A DNA stretch of 64,000 bases from NCBI GenBank assembly GCA_015956445.1, contig WIUZ02000005.1, forward strand, positions 1,550,001 to 1,614,000. Direction: 5' to 3'. The stretch's first letter is position 1. The number at the start of each line of letters is the position of its first letter. Of this stretch, positions 31,841-43,097 are shown in pieces. The position numbers were made by a program, and so were the translations under genes. The notes under the pieces are model-generated. The model had not been told where the DNA came from, made no database searches, and worked only from the letters and a program-made list of their open reading frames with translations. The stretch comes from Thelephora terrestris (lineage: Eukaryota; Basidiomycota; Agaricomycetes; Thelephorales; Thelephoraceae).

Positions 31841-32394
31841 ATGACCTCTCAAGTTCTCCCACTAGGTGCAATCGCTCCCAATCTCAAGAGCGTCAAGGAT
31901 CTGACACGACGCAGAACTAATCGACAGGTGCATCGGCTCAAAAATCTGGGTGATCATGAAAAACGACCGGGAGTTCACCGGAACGTTGCTCGGGTTCGAC
32001 GACTTCGTCAGTGCGTCGTCTCCTCGCTACGTTTCTCATGATTGTTGCGCGCGTGGCTGAATCGTGAAGCGCCCTTCCGTCTCCGTATCTGGTTTTAGAT
32101 ATGGTTTTGGAGGACGTGACAGAATTGTGCGTTGGTTCACTCCCGCTATCTATCCGCGAAAAGGCTCATTCCACTTCGACGTTCGTGCCCGTCCCTCGTT
32201 TCCTCCCACCCTGTGCTTCGTTTTGGCTATAGCGAGACTACGCCCCAGGGAAAGAAGACGACGAAGCTGAACCAAACGTTGCTGAACGGTAACAACATCT
32301 GCATGGTGAGCGCACCTTCGTCCATTCCGATGCTTAACCTTGTGAATAATCAATCTCCCAGCTTATACCTGGAAGCGATGGACCAGATCAGTGA
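31841..32394 (+). CDS. LSM5: LSM5 U6 snRNA / mRNA-decay LSm protein
   Basis: Five exons, 31841-31865, 31915-32010, 32099-32126, 32233-32305 and 32362-32394, give a protein of about 84 residues, normal for LSM5. It reads [20 protein letters not shown], then [20 protein letters not shown] (Sm1 motif), [40 protein letters not shown] (Sm2 motif with N-G-N) and ends DQ. LSM5 sits in the nuclear Lsm2-8 ring on U6 snRNA and the cytoplasmic Lsm1-7 ring in mRNA decay. Because the exons are 25-96 nt, the gene is hard to see in single-frame translations. Confidence 0.95.
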
Positions 32395-33047
32395 TCCACA
32401 TCGCGTTCACTGACCCACATGCCCCCGATGTCTGCCTCCACCAGCGAACGCACTCAAATGGGGCGGGGAGACGCTCAAGACGGGATGCTTTGGGTATAAG
32501 ATATAAACTATAGTTGGCCGACTCTACATAGCGAAGATATACAACCAACGAAATACTAATGGTCTATAAACATGGAACGGTGGGGACGGATCGGAATGAT
32601 CCCCTTCAAATTAGATCGAACTTTGTACTAAAGCAAGAAGAGACGGAACAAAGAGAAGGGAAGAAAGGTGCGAAGGACTACCTAAGAAAAAGTCTTGCGG
32701 GGGAGACTGAACGTCGTTGCGATTGTGCGTGAGGGAGTGCCTCAAACACAATAGAAATTAGAAAAAGAACGGACCAGCTTATGTTTTTGTTGTCCATCTA
32801 TAGAGATTCTACAACAAGTTTCCTCCCACCACGCCTCCCTCTCAACATTCTACTTCCTGAGCCCTTGGCTTGGACATACACGAGATCAACGGGGACACAC
32901 AAAGCGAAGTGATGATATTAATGGAAGCAAAATTGAAGGATGCACGCGAATGAATGACGGTGACCAACGTTAAACGGGCCGGAGGGAGCGAAGGGGAGAA
33001 TATAGAGAGTCTGTGTGAGAGTTGTCAGCCCGTGGCTCCCGTAAAGA
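32395..33047. other. Convergent 3' region LSM5/glycosyltransferase
   Basis: About 650 nt of AT-richer sequence between two convergent stop codons. It holds 3' UTRs; no gene, RNA or repeat was recognised. Confidence 0.5.
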
Positions 33048-35642
33048 TCACCAAGCGATGTGTTCTCCATAAAGGTTAGGGGTCTCTCCGCGGACGAATG
33101 CTTCGAACGTCCTCTTCAAGACCGCGGACCAGTCGAGGTCCCGTTTGTCGTCCGAAACCCTGTCCACCCACTCCCCGTCTTCATCTATGGCCCCCGCGGT
33201 GGCGCGGGCAACCCGTTCGCCCTTGATGAACCGAGGTCCGAGATCTGGCCAGTGCCGAACCGGGTCAAAAGGTTGCCACCTAAAACAGGCCGTTGTTAGC
33301 CCACGGGGAGCGGGATGAAACGGCTCACTGACCAGAAGTTGTGGAAGTGGTAAGAGAAAGAACCCTTGAAAAAGCCGTCGAGTCCCATGGCTTGTGGCGC
33401 CGCGCTGTTTTGAGCAGGGGTGCTGAAGAAATCACCGAACCTAAAAGTCGCGCACATGAGAAAACGTGAGGTTTACAGGAAAGGCTAGAGCTCACTCTTG
33501 GAAATATGGCTGAGGTGGTCGGTCTCTCTGGTAAAATTCGGTGTTCAACCAAGCCGCGTCGAAGAGCGCGTCAGGGAGCCGTAACAAAAGTTCTTCCAAG
33601 TGCGCGTCCTTGGTGTACCTCGACACGGTCATTGGGTGGAAATCCAGCTCGTTCCTCAAAGCCGTCCTGAACAAGAACGATCCCAACGCCGAACCCTTGT
33701 TCAGATGCAAAACAGCCGTGTTGTACTTCTCCAACCTCGACCACCGATAGGCGAACGCTCCTTTCCAACCCCACAGCTCTTCCCAGTCTCGGAGGAAAAT
33801 CGTGTCGGCGTCCAAGTAGATCCCTCCAAATCGGTGACAGAGGATGAACCGAGCCATATCCGAGAGAATGACAGAAAGCCGATCGTATGATGAGGAGGAT
33901 TTGGAACCGAGTCGGTTGAGCATGTCGTCGTCGCCAGGTTCTGCATCGTTAGTTGCAGAAGCACCCTCCGCGAAGGTCTTGTCGCCTTCGGGGCTTTGGG
34001 TTGTTGAGGTGATAACCGTCTCAGACTTGGACTTCTCCTCGTCTTGATCCTTGGGCACCTGAATGATGTGACCTCCAGAGTTGAACAGTCCACCTTCCAA
34101 GTCCCTCCATTCGTCCTTCAACTCCGGGATACCATCCAATTGCTCGGTGGTGTTCCAAAGCTTGAACTGTATGACGTCCTTGAACCGAGGGTGCAAAAAC
34201 GGTGAGGCCCAAGGGTTCGTCTTCAGCGACTCAAACATGCTCCGGAGCGCGTTCGAGCCCGGAATGGCAGCGGCGGGTCCAGGGTTGATCCACAGCCAAA
34301 ACTGGGGTCGACAAACGGCAGGGTCGGGCTGGTCGGGAGGGAGATGGAGGCCAAGGTTCTGCGTGTACAAGAAGGAAAGTAGGGCCAAATACGGCTTGTC
34401 GGTAAAGGGACCTGTCCAGAACATGTGGAAAATTCGAGGGTGATCTTCATCGCAAGGTCCATCCAGCAGATCCTTAAACGAGGTGTATGGCGTGATGGGA
34501 GGCAAAGTAAAGTTCTTTTCCCATCCCACACCGCGTTTGTTCGTAAGTCCAGCGTTCGGATCGGCTTCCAGCTCGGTTTGGAATGAAGGGTAAAGCTTCA
34601 CGGGGGGATTCTCATCCGTGAATTCTTCCTTTCCGTCCTCGACGTAAATGTACTTCCACTCGGACATGTCGCCTCTTCTTAATTGCGGTCCCTTGTCCAG
34701 GCCCGCACCTAATCGAAGCACTTCCAGACAGTCCCGCACGTACTAAATGTGGGGGGAAAGAACAGGTCAACGAACTGAAAACACAGAACGAGCAAATGTT
34801 CCCGTGTAGCAACCCACGGACGAGCCGCTCCGTAGGGGAAAAAAAGAAGGGAGGCATTACCTGGTTCGTAGAGAAATCACAGTGCTTCATAATTATATCC
34901 AAATCCGCGATGCTTCCAGGGAGGGGACGAGGTGGGTGAGACTCCTCATAACCTGACGATTGAATGTCCAGATACACCCGTCTGGGCCCAACGCCATTCG
35001 TGCTCGTGATGGATTTTGAGATCGGCCGCAGCCTTGGCGGTAGACGGATGATTTTCCGCGGTGGCAACGCTGGGTTTGACATCGACTTTGAGAAACCGAT
35101 CGCTTCTGGAACTGTAAACCACCAAAAAAAAACAGGCCCAACGCCGACGGTTAGACTTCGGAGCGTGGGGGAGTAGCAATGAGCCACCACGCACTTTTTT
35201 GACTGCTTGGATAATGCCCACTGTCAATTTCCCACTTCCATATCCGCTGCAGATCGGCTCTGGTGAAAACGAGGGTTGGAGGATCGCCCGTAGGGAACGC
35301 AGGCCACTGTCTCGTCGAGCTGTTAAACCTCTTGTGCACCGCAAAAGTGATAAACACCAAGAGAAACACTCCGAAACACAACACGAGAGTCCCTCGTTTC
35401 CGGCCGAACCTCGCGACGCTCACTTGATGAATGCGCGCGGGGTTTGGGACCAAAAGACGAAGCCGACGATCCCTCATTCCGGGAATTGGAGTAGAAAAGG
35501 GAACGAGCCAGGATGCGGAACGACCGTGGCGATACAGTTTCTCTTGTACAGCGGCAGAGTAGGATGGCAGGCCATTGGTGAGACGAGCCTTTTCGCGTGA
35601 ATTTGTTGACCGGTGATTGGAAGAAAAGTAGATGGAAGACAT
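33048..35642 (-). CDS. Golgi-type glycosyltransferase with DXD motif (GT32-like)
   Basis: Starts MSSIYFSSNHRSTNSREK at 35642; a shorter start at MRDRRLRLLVPNP is possible. A cytosolic tail is followed by one membrane anchor (TLVLCFGVFLLVFITFAVHK), giving type II topology. After introns near 35195-35110 and 34860-34745 the luminal domain follows: DEDHPRIFHMFWTGPFTDKP, QFWLWINPGP, then MARFILCHRFGGIYLDADTI with the DXD motif, RDWEELWGWKGAFAYRW and NTAVLHLNKGSALG. This order is that of the DXD sugar-binding/alpha-1,4-GlcNAc- or mannosyltransferase group. The last exons (33048-33300) read WQPFDPVRHWPDLGPRFIKG and end NLYGEHIAW. It probably acts in the Golgi on glycoprotein or glycolipid; donor and acceptor are unknown. 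Confidence 0.83.
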
Positions 35643-35855
35643 ATCTCTGCCAGAGGAATTAACGACCCTGGCAGGAAGGGTCAGAGGAGGTTGGGGACAA
35701 CGGGTCGAAAGCGTAGACGTGTAACAACTCTACTGTGTTAGGGATCGAAACGCCGCGCCGGAATTTGGCGTCAATATCTTCCGTGACATGTGTCTATAAC
35801 GCAATCGAAAAATTACAGGGAAGGAACCGGTATACAGCTTTGGCTTTCTACTCTT

Positions 35856-38402
35856 CTAACCACCGACAAGGGGCTGGAGCTCAAGGTCGGCGGGGTCACT
35901 GGGGACAGACAAGATCCTCATCGTATTGGTGTGGCCAAGGCCGCCCTTCCACCCCTGGACTGCAACGATCGTGCCTCCGGCCTGAATCACGCCCAAGCTC
36001 AAACCAACTCTCAAGCCATATCGGATGCGGTTGTCCACCTTTTCCCCGAAAATACGTTAGCGCATGTAGAACTCCGCTCTCAGAACAAACAATACTCACG
36101 TCTGTCTGCCACTGATGACTTTCAATGCCTCTCGGTTCGGGGTACCACACAGGGTAACAGGCCCTGTGCAGATGGAGCTGACGAGCGGTCTGTTCGCTAC
36201 GAGTGACTGCATCGGATGTTAGCAGCCGCTACTACGGTCATAACCTGTGGGTACCCACCAGTGATGATCGGCACCATGGGCCTGTACTTAGCAACCAGAC
36301 GGGCAGTGTTTCCACTGGTGGAAAGGACGACGATTCCGGACGCGCCCTGTTCGGTCGCAGCGGCGACTGCTGCGATGGCCACAGTCTCCACCGTATCCGT
36401 GGGCAAGGGGGTTATGTTGCGCAGCTCATCATACAGGGGTGGGTAACAAATTGCCGCCTCGGCCAACAGACAAGTCTCGGCCATCATCAGAACTATCGAG
36501 TCGTTCAATTGGCGGATGGGTAAACCTTAATTTCAACTGACCAGATTGGATTGGGTAGGACCCTTTTGCGGTTTCACCAGAAAGCATGACACAGTCTGCA
36601 CCGTCAAGGACGGCATTCGCCACATCGCTGACCTCAGCACGGGTCGGCCTGGGGTTGTACTAGAAGCCTTGTAAAGATTTGCGCAAAGCGTTTCGGTATT
36701 CTGCACTCACAGTCATAGACTGTTCGGGTACTATCAGTACTAATGCGCTGGTCTGGCAGAAGGAGGGTGACATACCTCAAGCATTTGGGTAGCCACGATA
36801 ACAGGCTTTCCAACAATGTTGCATTTGGCGATCATCATCTTTTGAGCGAGGAAGACCTGACTTGCGGGAATCTCAATACCCAAATCACCACGGGCGACCA
36901 TAACACCATCGGTCGCTTCCAGAATTTCATCAAAGTTCTCGACGCCCTGTTCGTTTTCAATCTTGACGATAATTTTGATGTTGGCACCATCGGGACCAAG
37001 GACTTCACGAATATCCTTGACATCCTTGGCGCGGCGGATGAAGGAAGCGAACACCATGTCTACACCGTTCTTGACACCAAATTGCAGGTCTTTTTTGTCC
37101 TTCTCAGAGAGGGCTGGAAGGTCAACGTCGGTTTTTGGGAGGTTGACACCCTTGCGAGAGCTGAGGGTTCCGTTGTTGAGAGCCCGGACTTTGACATTCG
37201 GTCCGTCGATTGACAGAACAAGGAGAGAGAGGATACCTGCAGATGCGCACACAGTCAGCAACGAAAAGGTACGGAGACGGGCTGTGAGATCTGAGGGCTT
37301 AGCTTACCGTCGTCGACGTAGATGAGTTTCCCAGGCGCGGTGACCTTAGGAAGGTTAACCTAATGTCATGTCATGTGCCGGACCGAACCAAACCGAATCG
37401 TGTGAACAAAAACGGGAAAAATGTCAGCGTCCTGTCAATCCTTCGGAACCTCGGGAGTGCACACTGACGTAATCCAAGTACAAGACCTTATCATCGCAAA
37501 TCTCGGCGTGCTTCGCGTCGGTGGTGATGATGAATTCATGACCAGCGGATATCGCAATCTGTACGAAATTTCAAAAACCCGCCAGTCAGCCTGGACTGTA
37601 AACTTGAGGGGGAGAGAGTAAAAACGTTCACGAACATCGATGCCGTCTCTCATCAGACCAGTCCTGATCTCCGGTCCTTTCTATCACGCCGCCATTGAAC
37701 AAACCCAGCGTCAATATCAAGATTCGAGGGTGCAAGTCAAGCAATGAAACGGGACAAACCGTATCAAGGGCGATAGCGACTGGGCGTCCTCCGGGCTCAG
37801 CTACAACCCACAGAAAATGAACTCGTTGCCCGCCAACCCATCCCATAGTTACGCACCAGCAACCATTTTACGAGTGTTTTCAATAACGCTTTGATGGTAC
37901 TCGTAAGATCCATGGGAGAAATTCATGCGAACTGCGTCGCTGATAAGTCACATTCCAAACATACGGAGGAACCGATATGGATATCGGACGTACCGATGTT
38001 GACACCAGCCCTTCGAAGCTCGGCCAGCTTCTCTGGGGTGTTCACCTTCGGCCCTGCAACCGAACATACCGCCGAACACGACGCGAGAGATAACGGTGAA
38101 AGGTTCAGAAGCGCCGCGATAAGCAACGGTGACAATCGACAAGTTGAAGAGTCTCACCAATCGTCGCAATGATCGCAGTCTACATACAGAAGAGATGGCG
38201 TCATCAGCATCCAGAGGTTCGAGAGCATCCGAAAGCAATAGCAATGGACGAAGCGGAGGGGAATACAACGGAAGATTGCCGCTGTATCAGGCAGAATCCT
38301 GCTCACCTTCCGGTGGTGCTTAGTCTCCTCCGTCGGGTTCGGAGCCTTTGAGGTCGCGAGACTAGCGGACCACTCTATTCTTGACCTTATTCCTCCAGCC
38401 AT
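35856..38402 (-). CDS. PYK1: Pyruvate kinase
   Basis: Many small exons rebuild pyruvate kinase. It starts [20 protein letters not shown] at 38402. After two introns come [40 protein letters not shown] and [20 protein letters not shown]. The longest exon (36740-37240) carries [51 protein letters not shown] with the catalytic Lys, [15 protein letters not shown] for Mg2+ and PEP binding, and [11 protein letters not shown]. It continues [68 protein letters not shown] and the C-terminal [19 protein letters not shown], ending [12 protein letters not shown]. It converts PEP and ADP to pyruvate and ATP in the cytosol. All motifs look intact. The large intron number is unusual for a highly expressed gene but known in basidiomycetes. 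Confidence 0.93.
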
Positions 38403-38701
38403 AATATTTGCCGCGGGTTGTGGGACAGACGGAAGTGAATGGGGGATGAAAGAGAAGTAGCGGTATTCGGCGAACGTTTTATTCTATCTGTGAAAATTTA
38501 ATCGTGGTTTGATCGGTAATCTAGGCGCGTATGCGTATGGCCTGGACAACCAGTCTAGTGAGCTGGGCGAGAACGGATCAGAAAACATAGATTCAAGGTG
38601 TGCTAACTCGTACAAATAGCGATTCAAACGTGTGTAACCAGTAACTTCCGTAGATACCCCGCATCAACAACTCGATCCATCAATCCCCCCAGCCCTCAGC
38701 T

Positions 38702-40827
38702 TTACAGAACCCTCAGCGTCCAGCCGTTGTACGGATTACTTCCGTCGACAGAGGCAGCTTGAGCGGCCGCGAGCCAGCTAGGATCCACGTTCGGCGGGTG
38801 ATTGGCAATGTCTACTCCCTGGAAAACGTTTTCACACGTCACCGTTCGTCCAGAGTGATATCCAACGCCGTCCGCCGATCGAATAAAGAGCAGAGGCAAA
38901 CTCCGACCATTAATGCGTGGGATCTGGGGCTTCTTCTGAGCAGACGAGGAGGCCTCGGGTCCCGCCGTCGGCTCGTCCTCGAGTGCATCCACAATTTCGG
39001 CGATCGGGGGGAGATCCACTACCACGACTGTGTGGAGATAATCTCCAACGTATCTCCTCCCGGCATGAGCGACGTGCTCACCGTCCGAGCCGCCGGCAAC
39101 CGCCGGACCACCCAAGCTATGAATGTGGGGAGAGACAGTAGTCAGGGGACCCGGGGGGGACGTTTGGTATGCCCGCAGCCGTAAGGGACCAAGGCTGCCG
39201 AGGTAAACATCGAGGGGAAGCTGCTGGTGTGTCTTGGAGTCATGGTAAAAGAAATTTGATACAGTGAGTTCGAGGGTGTGTGGACCGGGGCGGAAGGTTG
39301 GAGCAGTGAACAAAGTAGGAAAGGGTGTGATGGGGCTTTCGGGAACGGTGTTATTTTGGCTGAAAGCATCGAAAAAGGTATACTGGAATTTGGCTGGGGG
39401 CAATGTCAGCAGCTGTTGGAATCAAGGCTTTAAAATACACCCACAAATCCCAACAATGGTCCAGCACAGGTAATCGTCCACTTCATCAGACACGATATGC
39501 ATCCCGTCCCTTACTTCTTCCCGTTCTCGAGGTGCTTGGAAAAGCAGTGGATGCGTGCCAGATGGAGAGCTGTTCCCCGGAGGACCTCCCCCTCCACCGG
39601 GCAGTGGTCCTGCAGCGGAGAGATAATGTCTCGTGCCATCGTTATTGACCCTTTGCAAAGCGATCTTCTGCATTTGGCTGACAGGGCTTCCTTCCTCCAT
39701 GACTACTTTTCCCTTGTCGACTTTACGGACGATCAGAGGTGCGGTGGAAATTCCGGTGCGCGTGTCAGTGAGGACAACCTCACTTCCATAAGTTACAGGC
39801 TGTTGCCCGCCTCCAAAAGAAACTGACCATCAACCACCAGTCAACCGGGAAGATTACCTCTGATGTACTTACCCACTGGTGGCGCGTCCGGTGGCGGTCG
39901 GACAACGTTCACGGTAAAGGCGGACCAAGTGGTGTTGCTCGCGCAAAGCTGGGTGTGATCGATGGCCATGTACTTGGTTCTGACCGTCTGGGAATTGATC
40001 CGATTAAACAATGAGACCGGTCCACCCGCCAAGATACACGAAGATATGTTTCTCGTCTTGGCGGTCTTTTTCGAGGGTTTGGAGATGATCGTGACTGGGG
40101 CCGAGTCAAACGTGGCCCATGTGCGCGCGACGCCCTTGGCGCCGGAGTCTGCGGTGAGGGGAGGGGGTTCTGCAATGTCCAAGGACAGTTGGAAGCTCTT
40201 CGATTTGGCCGATCCGGTTACGTGAAGAAACTTGAAGTTGGCGGTCAATGTAGCATCCAGGGGTGCCTTTTGATCAAATGTGCGTTCCCCACTTTCGGAT
40301 ACGACAGACATCGACAGTTGCTGTTGCCTCATCTGCCATAAGGGACCCTCGATATGTACCACAGGTGGGGGGCAAAGGAACCGCTTCTCGCTTCCATAGG
40401 ACTTCTGCGCAACGGCGGCGTGTAGACAGATGACGGTCGTCATAGGTATGACTCTGCTCCCATCTTGAGCGATCTGCTCTCGGACCACGCGTCGGATTTT
40501 TGCATGGTTATCCTCAACGTCCGATGTGGGCTCTAACTTGCGCTTTCCGGTTACCTATGGGGTGGAAGGGATCAATGTCAGCGATAAGAGTAAAGGGTGA
40601 GAAATCAGCCGTCTGACCTTGGACGACGACGGGGTAGGCGGCCCTTGGGGCGGTCCACCAGGAATTGGTGCACCCGACCAAGGATACATCGGCAGAGGAA
40701 CCGGAGCATCAGTGGGAAGTTCAGTGGTAGTCGTCGAGTCCTTTTCTGACTCAACCTATCGAGACAAAACCAGTCGAGTTGTTGTTGAGGAATAGACGTT
40801 TGAGCAACGTACGCGTTCTGAAGCCAT
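38702..40827 (-). CDS. CSL-family (CBF1/Su(H)/LAG-1) transcription factor
   Basis: Starts MASERVESEKDSTTT at 40827 after a short first exon. The LAG1 DNA-binding Rel-homology region includes TTVICLHAAVAQKSYGSEKR, FLCPPPVVHIEGPLWQMRQQ and KFLHVTGSAKSKSFQL. The core KPSKKTAKTRNISSCILAGG then SLFNRINSQTVRTKYMAIDH is the CSL beta-trefoil signature. It continues WSAFTVNVVRPPPDAPPVG, YGSEVVLTDTRTGISTAPLI, SQMQKIALQRVNNDGTRHYL, an Ig-like C-terminal part and ends NPYNGWTLRVL at 38702. Fungal CSL proteins (cbf11/cbf12 types in fission yeast) bind GTGRGAA-like sites and act in adhesion and cell-cycle or lipid gene control without Notch. It is a short CSL form for a fungus. Exon joins near 40750, 40610, 39870 and 39420 are approximate. 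Confidence 0.88.
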
Positions 40828-41073
40828 CGATGTCTCTCCGAATATGCGTGGGATTTGTCGTGGGAGTTCTGAGGTGGGAGGAGGGGTGGATGTGGGAATT
40901 TCGTTCGAAGAGAACATACCGTCGCACGGTTTTATTGGCTCCTCAATTTTAAGTCTCCGACGTCAATGTCTTCAATCTCCGCTTCAAATGATCCAAACAC
41001 GGCATTATTTTCCCATGGGTTCCCACGATCTCGGCATTAGTGAACGTGGATCAGCGATAAACGGATCGATTCT

Positions 41074-41881
41074 CTAAAATAACAAGTTGGTGACTCGTTG
41101 CCAGCCTCTATAAAGTACGTCGTCCCAATCCTCTTCCGTCTTTTCGGTCTCTCCTCGAGCAGGGGAAAATAATGGACCGGTAGAGAGGCCTTTTGCGATA
41201 TCTTTGGTGTTGATGGAAAGGCCGTGATCATGAGCTTGTCTGCGTGCCCGAAAGGTATCGCACATGTCCTCAAATGAGTTGACGTTTTGTTCCAAATGCA
41301 AGAACTCCACAGGAGCTTCAATAACAAGCTCTTGCTCAAGCTGTTGCTTGGATGATTGTGGCGCTGGTTGACCTTCTTCCAGGAAATGAACTAACAGGTT
41401 CGCAACGATTAGCCAAGGAACTCGCAATCAATCGGGCCCACCCATCGACATGACGGTTCGGAAGGACGAGTGCAGCCTGATACTCACGAAGGCTTAGAAC
41501 CCCAAGTTTGTCCTCGCGCTGAATAACCCAGTCTGGGCTCTCAACCTCGTCGTACTCGACAGGAGTGGAGGGTACTGTAAGGTCGTCTTCTTCCGAGGCA
41601 GTGTAAACAGATTCCACATCCTCTTCCTCGTCTTCTCTCAACCACTTCCACCTCTCACTATCGTAATTCTCTTTTAACGGGGACGTATACGAAGGAAAGA
41701 ATCCAGACAATGCAAAAGGCTCGTCTTGTGGCCGTGAGGTTGAGGGCTGGATAATCGGGGTGTGAACGAAGGACTGCTGCCTCCTATACGAAGGACTCAG
41801 GGCCGTGTTGCCATCCAGGGTTTGGAAGGTGAGGGAGACGGCGAGCTGAGGGGCAGATTTGGAACGTTGTTTGACAGGCAT
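41074..41881 (-). CDS. Unknown fungal protein, acidic, two exons
   Basis: Starts MPVKQRSKSAPQLAVSLTFQ at 41881. Exon 1 has a Ser/Pro-rich part and an acidic core (WKWLREDEEEDVESVYTASE, EYDEVESPDWVIQREDKLGV). A donor GTGAGT after LGVLSL and an acceptor near ATTGCGAG join to LPWLIVANLLVHFLEEGQPA, then QQLEQELVIEAPVEFLHLEQ and CDTFRARRQAHDHGLSINTK, ending GWQRVTNLLF at 41074. The product is about 250 residues. I see no signal peptide, membrane segment or domain I can name. The frame, codon pattern and good splice sites support a real gene; function is unknown. Confidence 0.6.
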
Positions 41882-43097
41882 GATGTGCGTGGGGCGTGGG
41901 GGTGGTGGAGGTGAGATGAACCGAAAAACACAGGGGGTCGTGTGGGTGTATCGGTCAACAGGTGTGGGCAATGGAAGGTGTAAGTGGCAAGGAAGGGGGA
42001 ACCAAAGCCGTGCGAGAGAGAGAGAGAGAGAGACGGTGCGGGGGTGGATTTTATAAAGGGGGAATTAAACTTGCCTTGCCCATTAGCCGCCGCGATCAAC
42101 TTTGAGGGTCGCGTTCGTCCTTCTCAACCTGAAAGATCTGATGCCCGATTTCAATACTTTCTGTGACCGAGTCCAGCCCGACCTCGACATTAATTGACCG
42201 TTCCTCTACAGCCCAGGCACTCGAGACAACGGCCAGAAAGTCAGACGTTGAACTCGTTTTCGACTGCGTGACTGCAATCAGAGGAAATAACCTTTCTGAG
42301 TCTGACCGGGTGAAGGGGCCACATGACGTTCACTGACTGTCCCGAAGAAGTAACAATCGACTTGGCCTCCCCCAACGATCGGGGAGGTTGACCAAAGTCA
42401 GTTAGTCCGCTGGTCACCTTACCCCAACCAACATACCACAACCCCATGCGCAGCCTACGACCTTTGTGGTTCAAGCGGAACAAGCCAAGTTAGTATTGTG
42501 TACACAGTAAGTATACGTGCAAACACGAACCCCTGTAAAGGTTCGCGGCTAGATAGTAGGGGTGATTATGACATACGAAAAGCGAGTTCAATATGAGACA
42601 CTGCAAACACTATACAATGAAGGGAGCGTGAACGGATTGAATGCCGTGAATATAGACGGGGGACATAAAAAACACATATACAGTGGTCCGTCCGCGCCAG
42701 ATATGAAAGATAAGGTACCTGAGGAAGATGCCTATGCGTTGTATATATAATAACAAAGTCCATTCGTGTGCAATGCTAGTGTCCAAAACAACTTAGGGGG
42801 AGGTGGATCAAATGACAAAGAACGTATAAATTGAGAGACATGGGAAATGAAACAAACCCACAGTTCTAGAAAAACATCGCTAGGGGTAAGAAAATATCGC
42901 TGCAGGTTCGTGTGTCCACGCTAAGAGAAAGACCAGGATCGTCAACCGACGAGAGCCAACAGATTCCAGTCACAGAACCACAGGATCAGGTAAGAGGCAG
43001 CCCGGGACGAATGGCCCAGGCGAGGAAGTATGAGTCCACGCCTCCAAAGAACCCAACAGCCACATATCGTCGATCCGCAGTGGCAATTGATACAAAT
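41882..43097. other. Intergenic with a short GA repeat
   Basis: About 1.2 kb. It contains a (GA)n microsatellite near 42010-42035, probably in the 5' region of the upstream minus-strand gene, and otherwise only weak frames (42241-42483 minus, 42562-42750 plus) that I do not believe are genes. Confidence 0.5.

Noticed and set aside
38702-40827. CSL-like gene as two separate genes
   Set aside because: The intermediate exon (YGSEVVLTDTRTGIS...) links the DNA-binding part with the C-terminal part in the order expected for one CSL protein.
42562-42750. 62-codon plus-strand frame
   Set aside because: Isolated in AT-rich spacer with no splice partners or domain.
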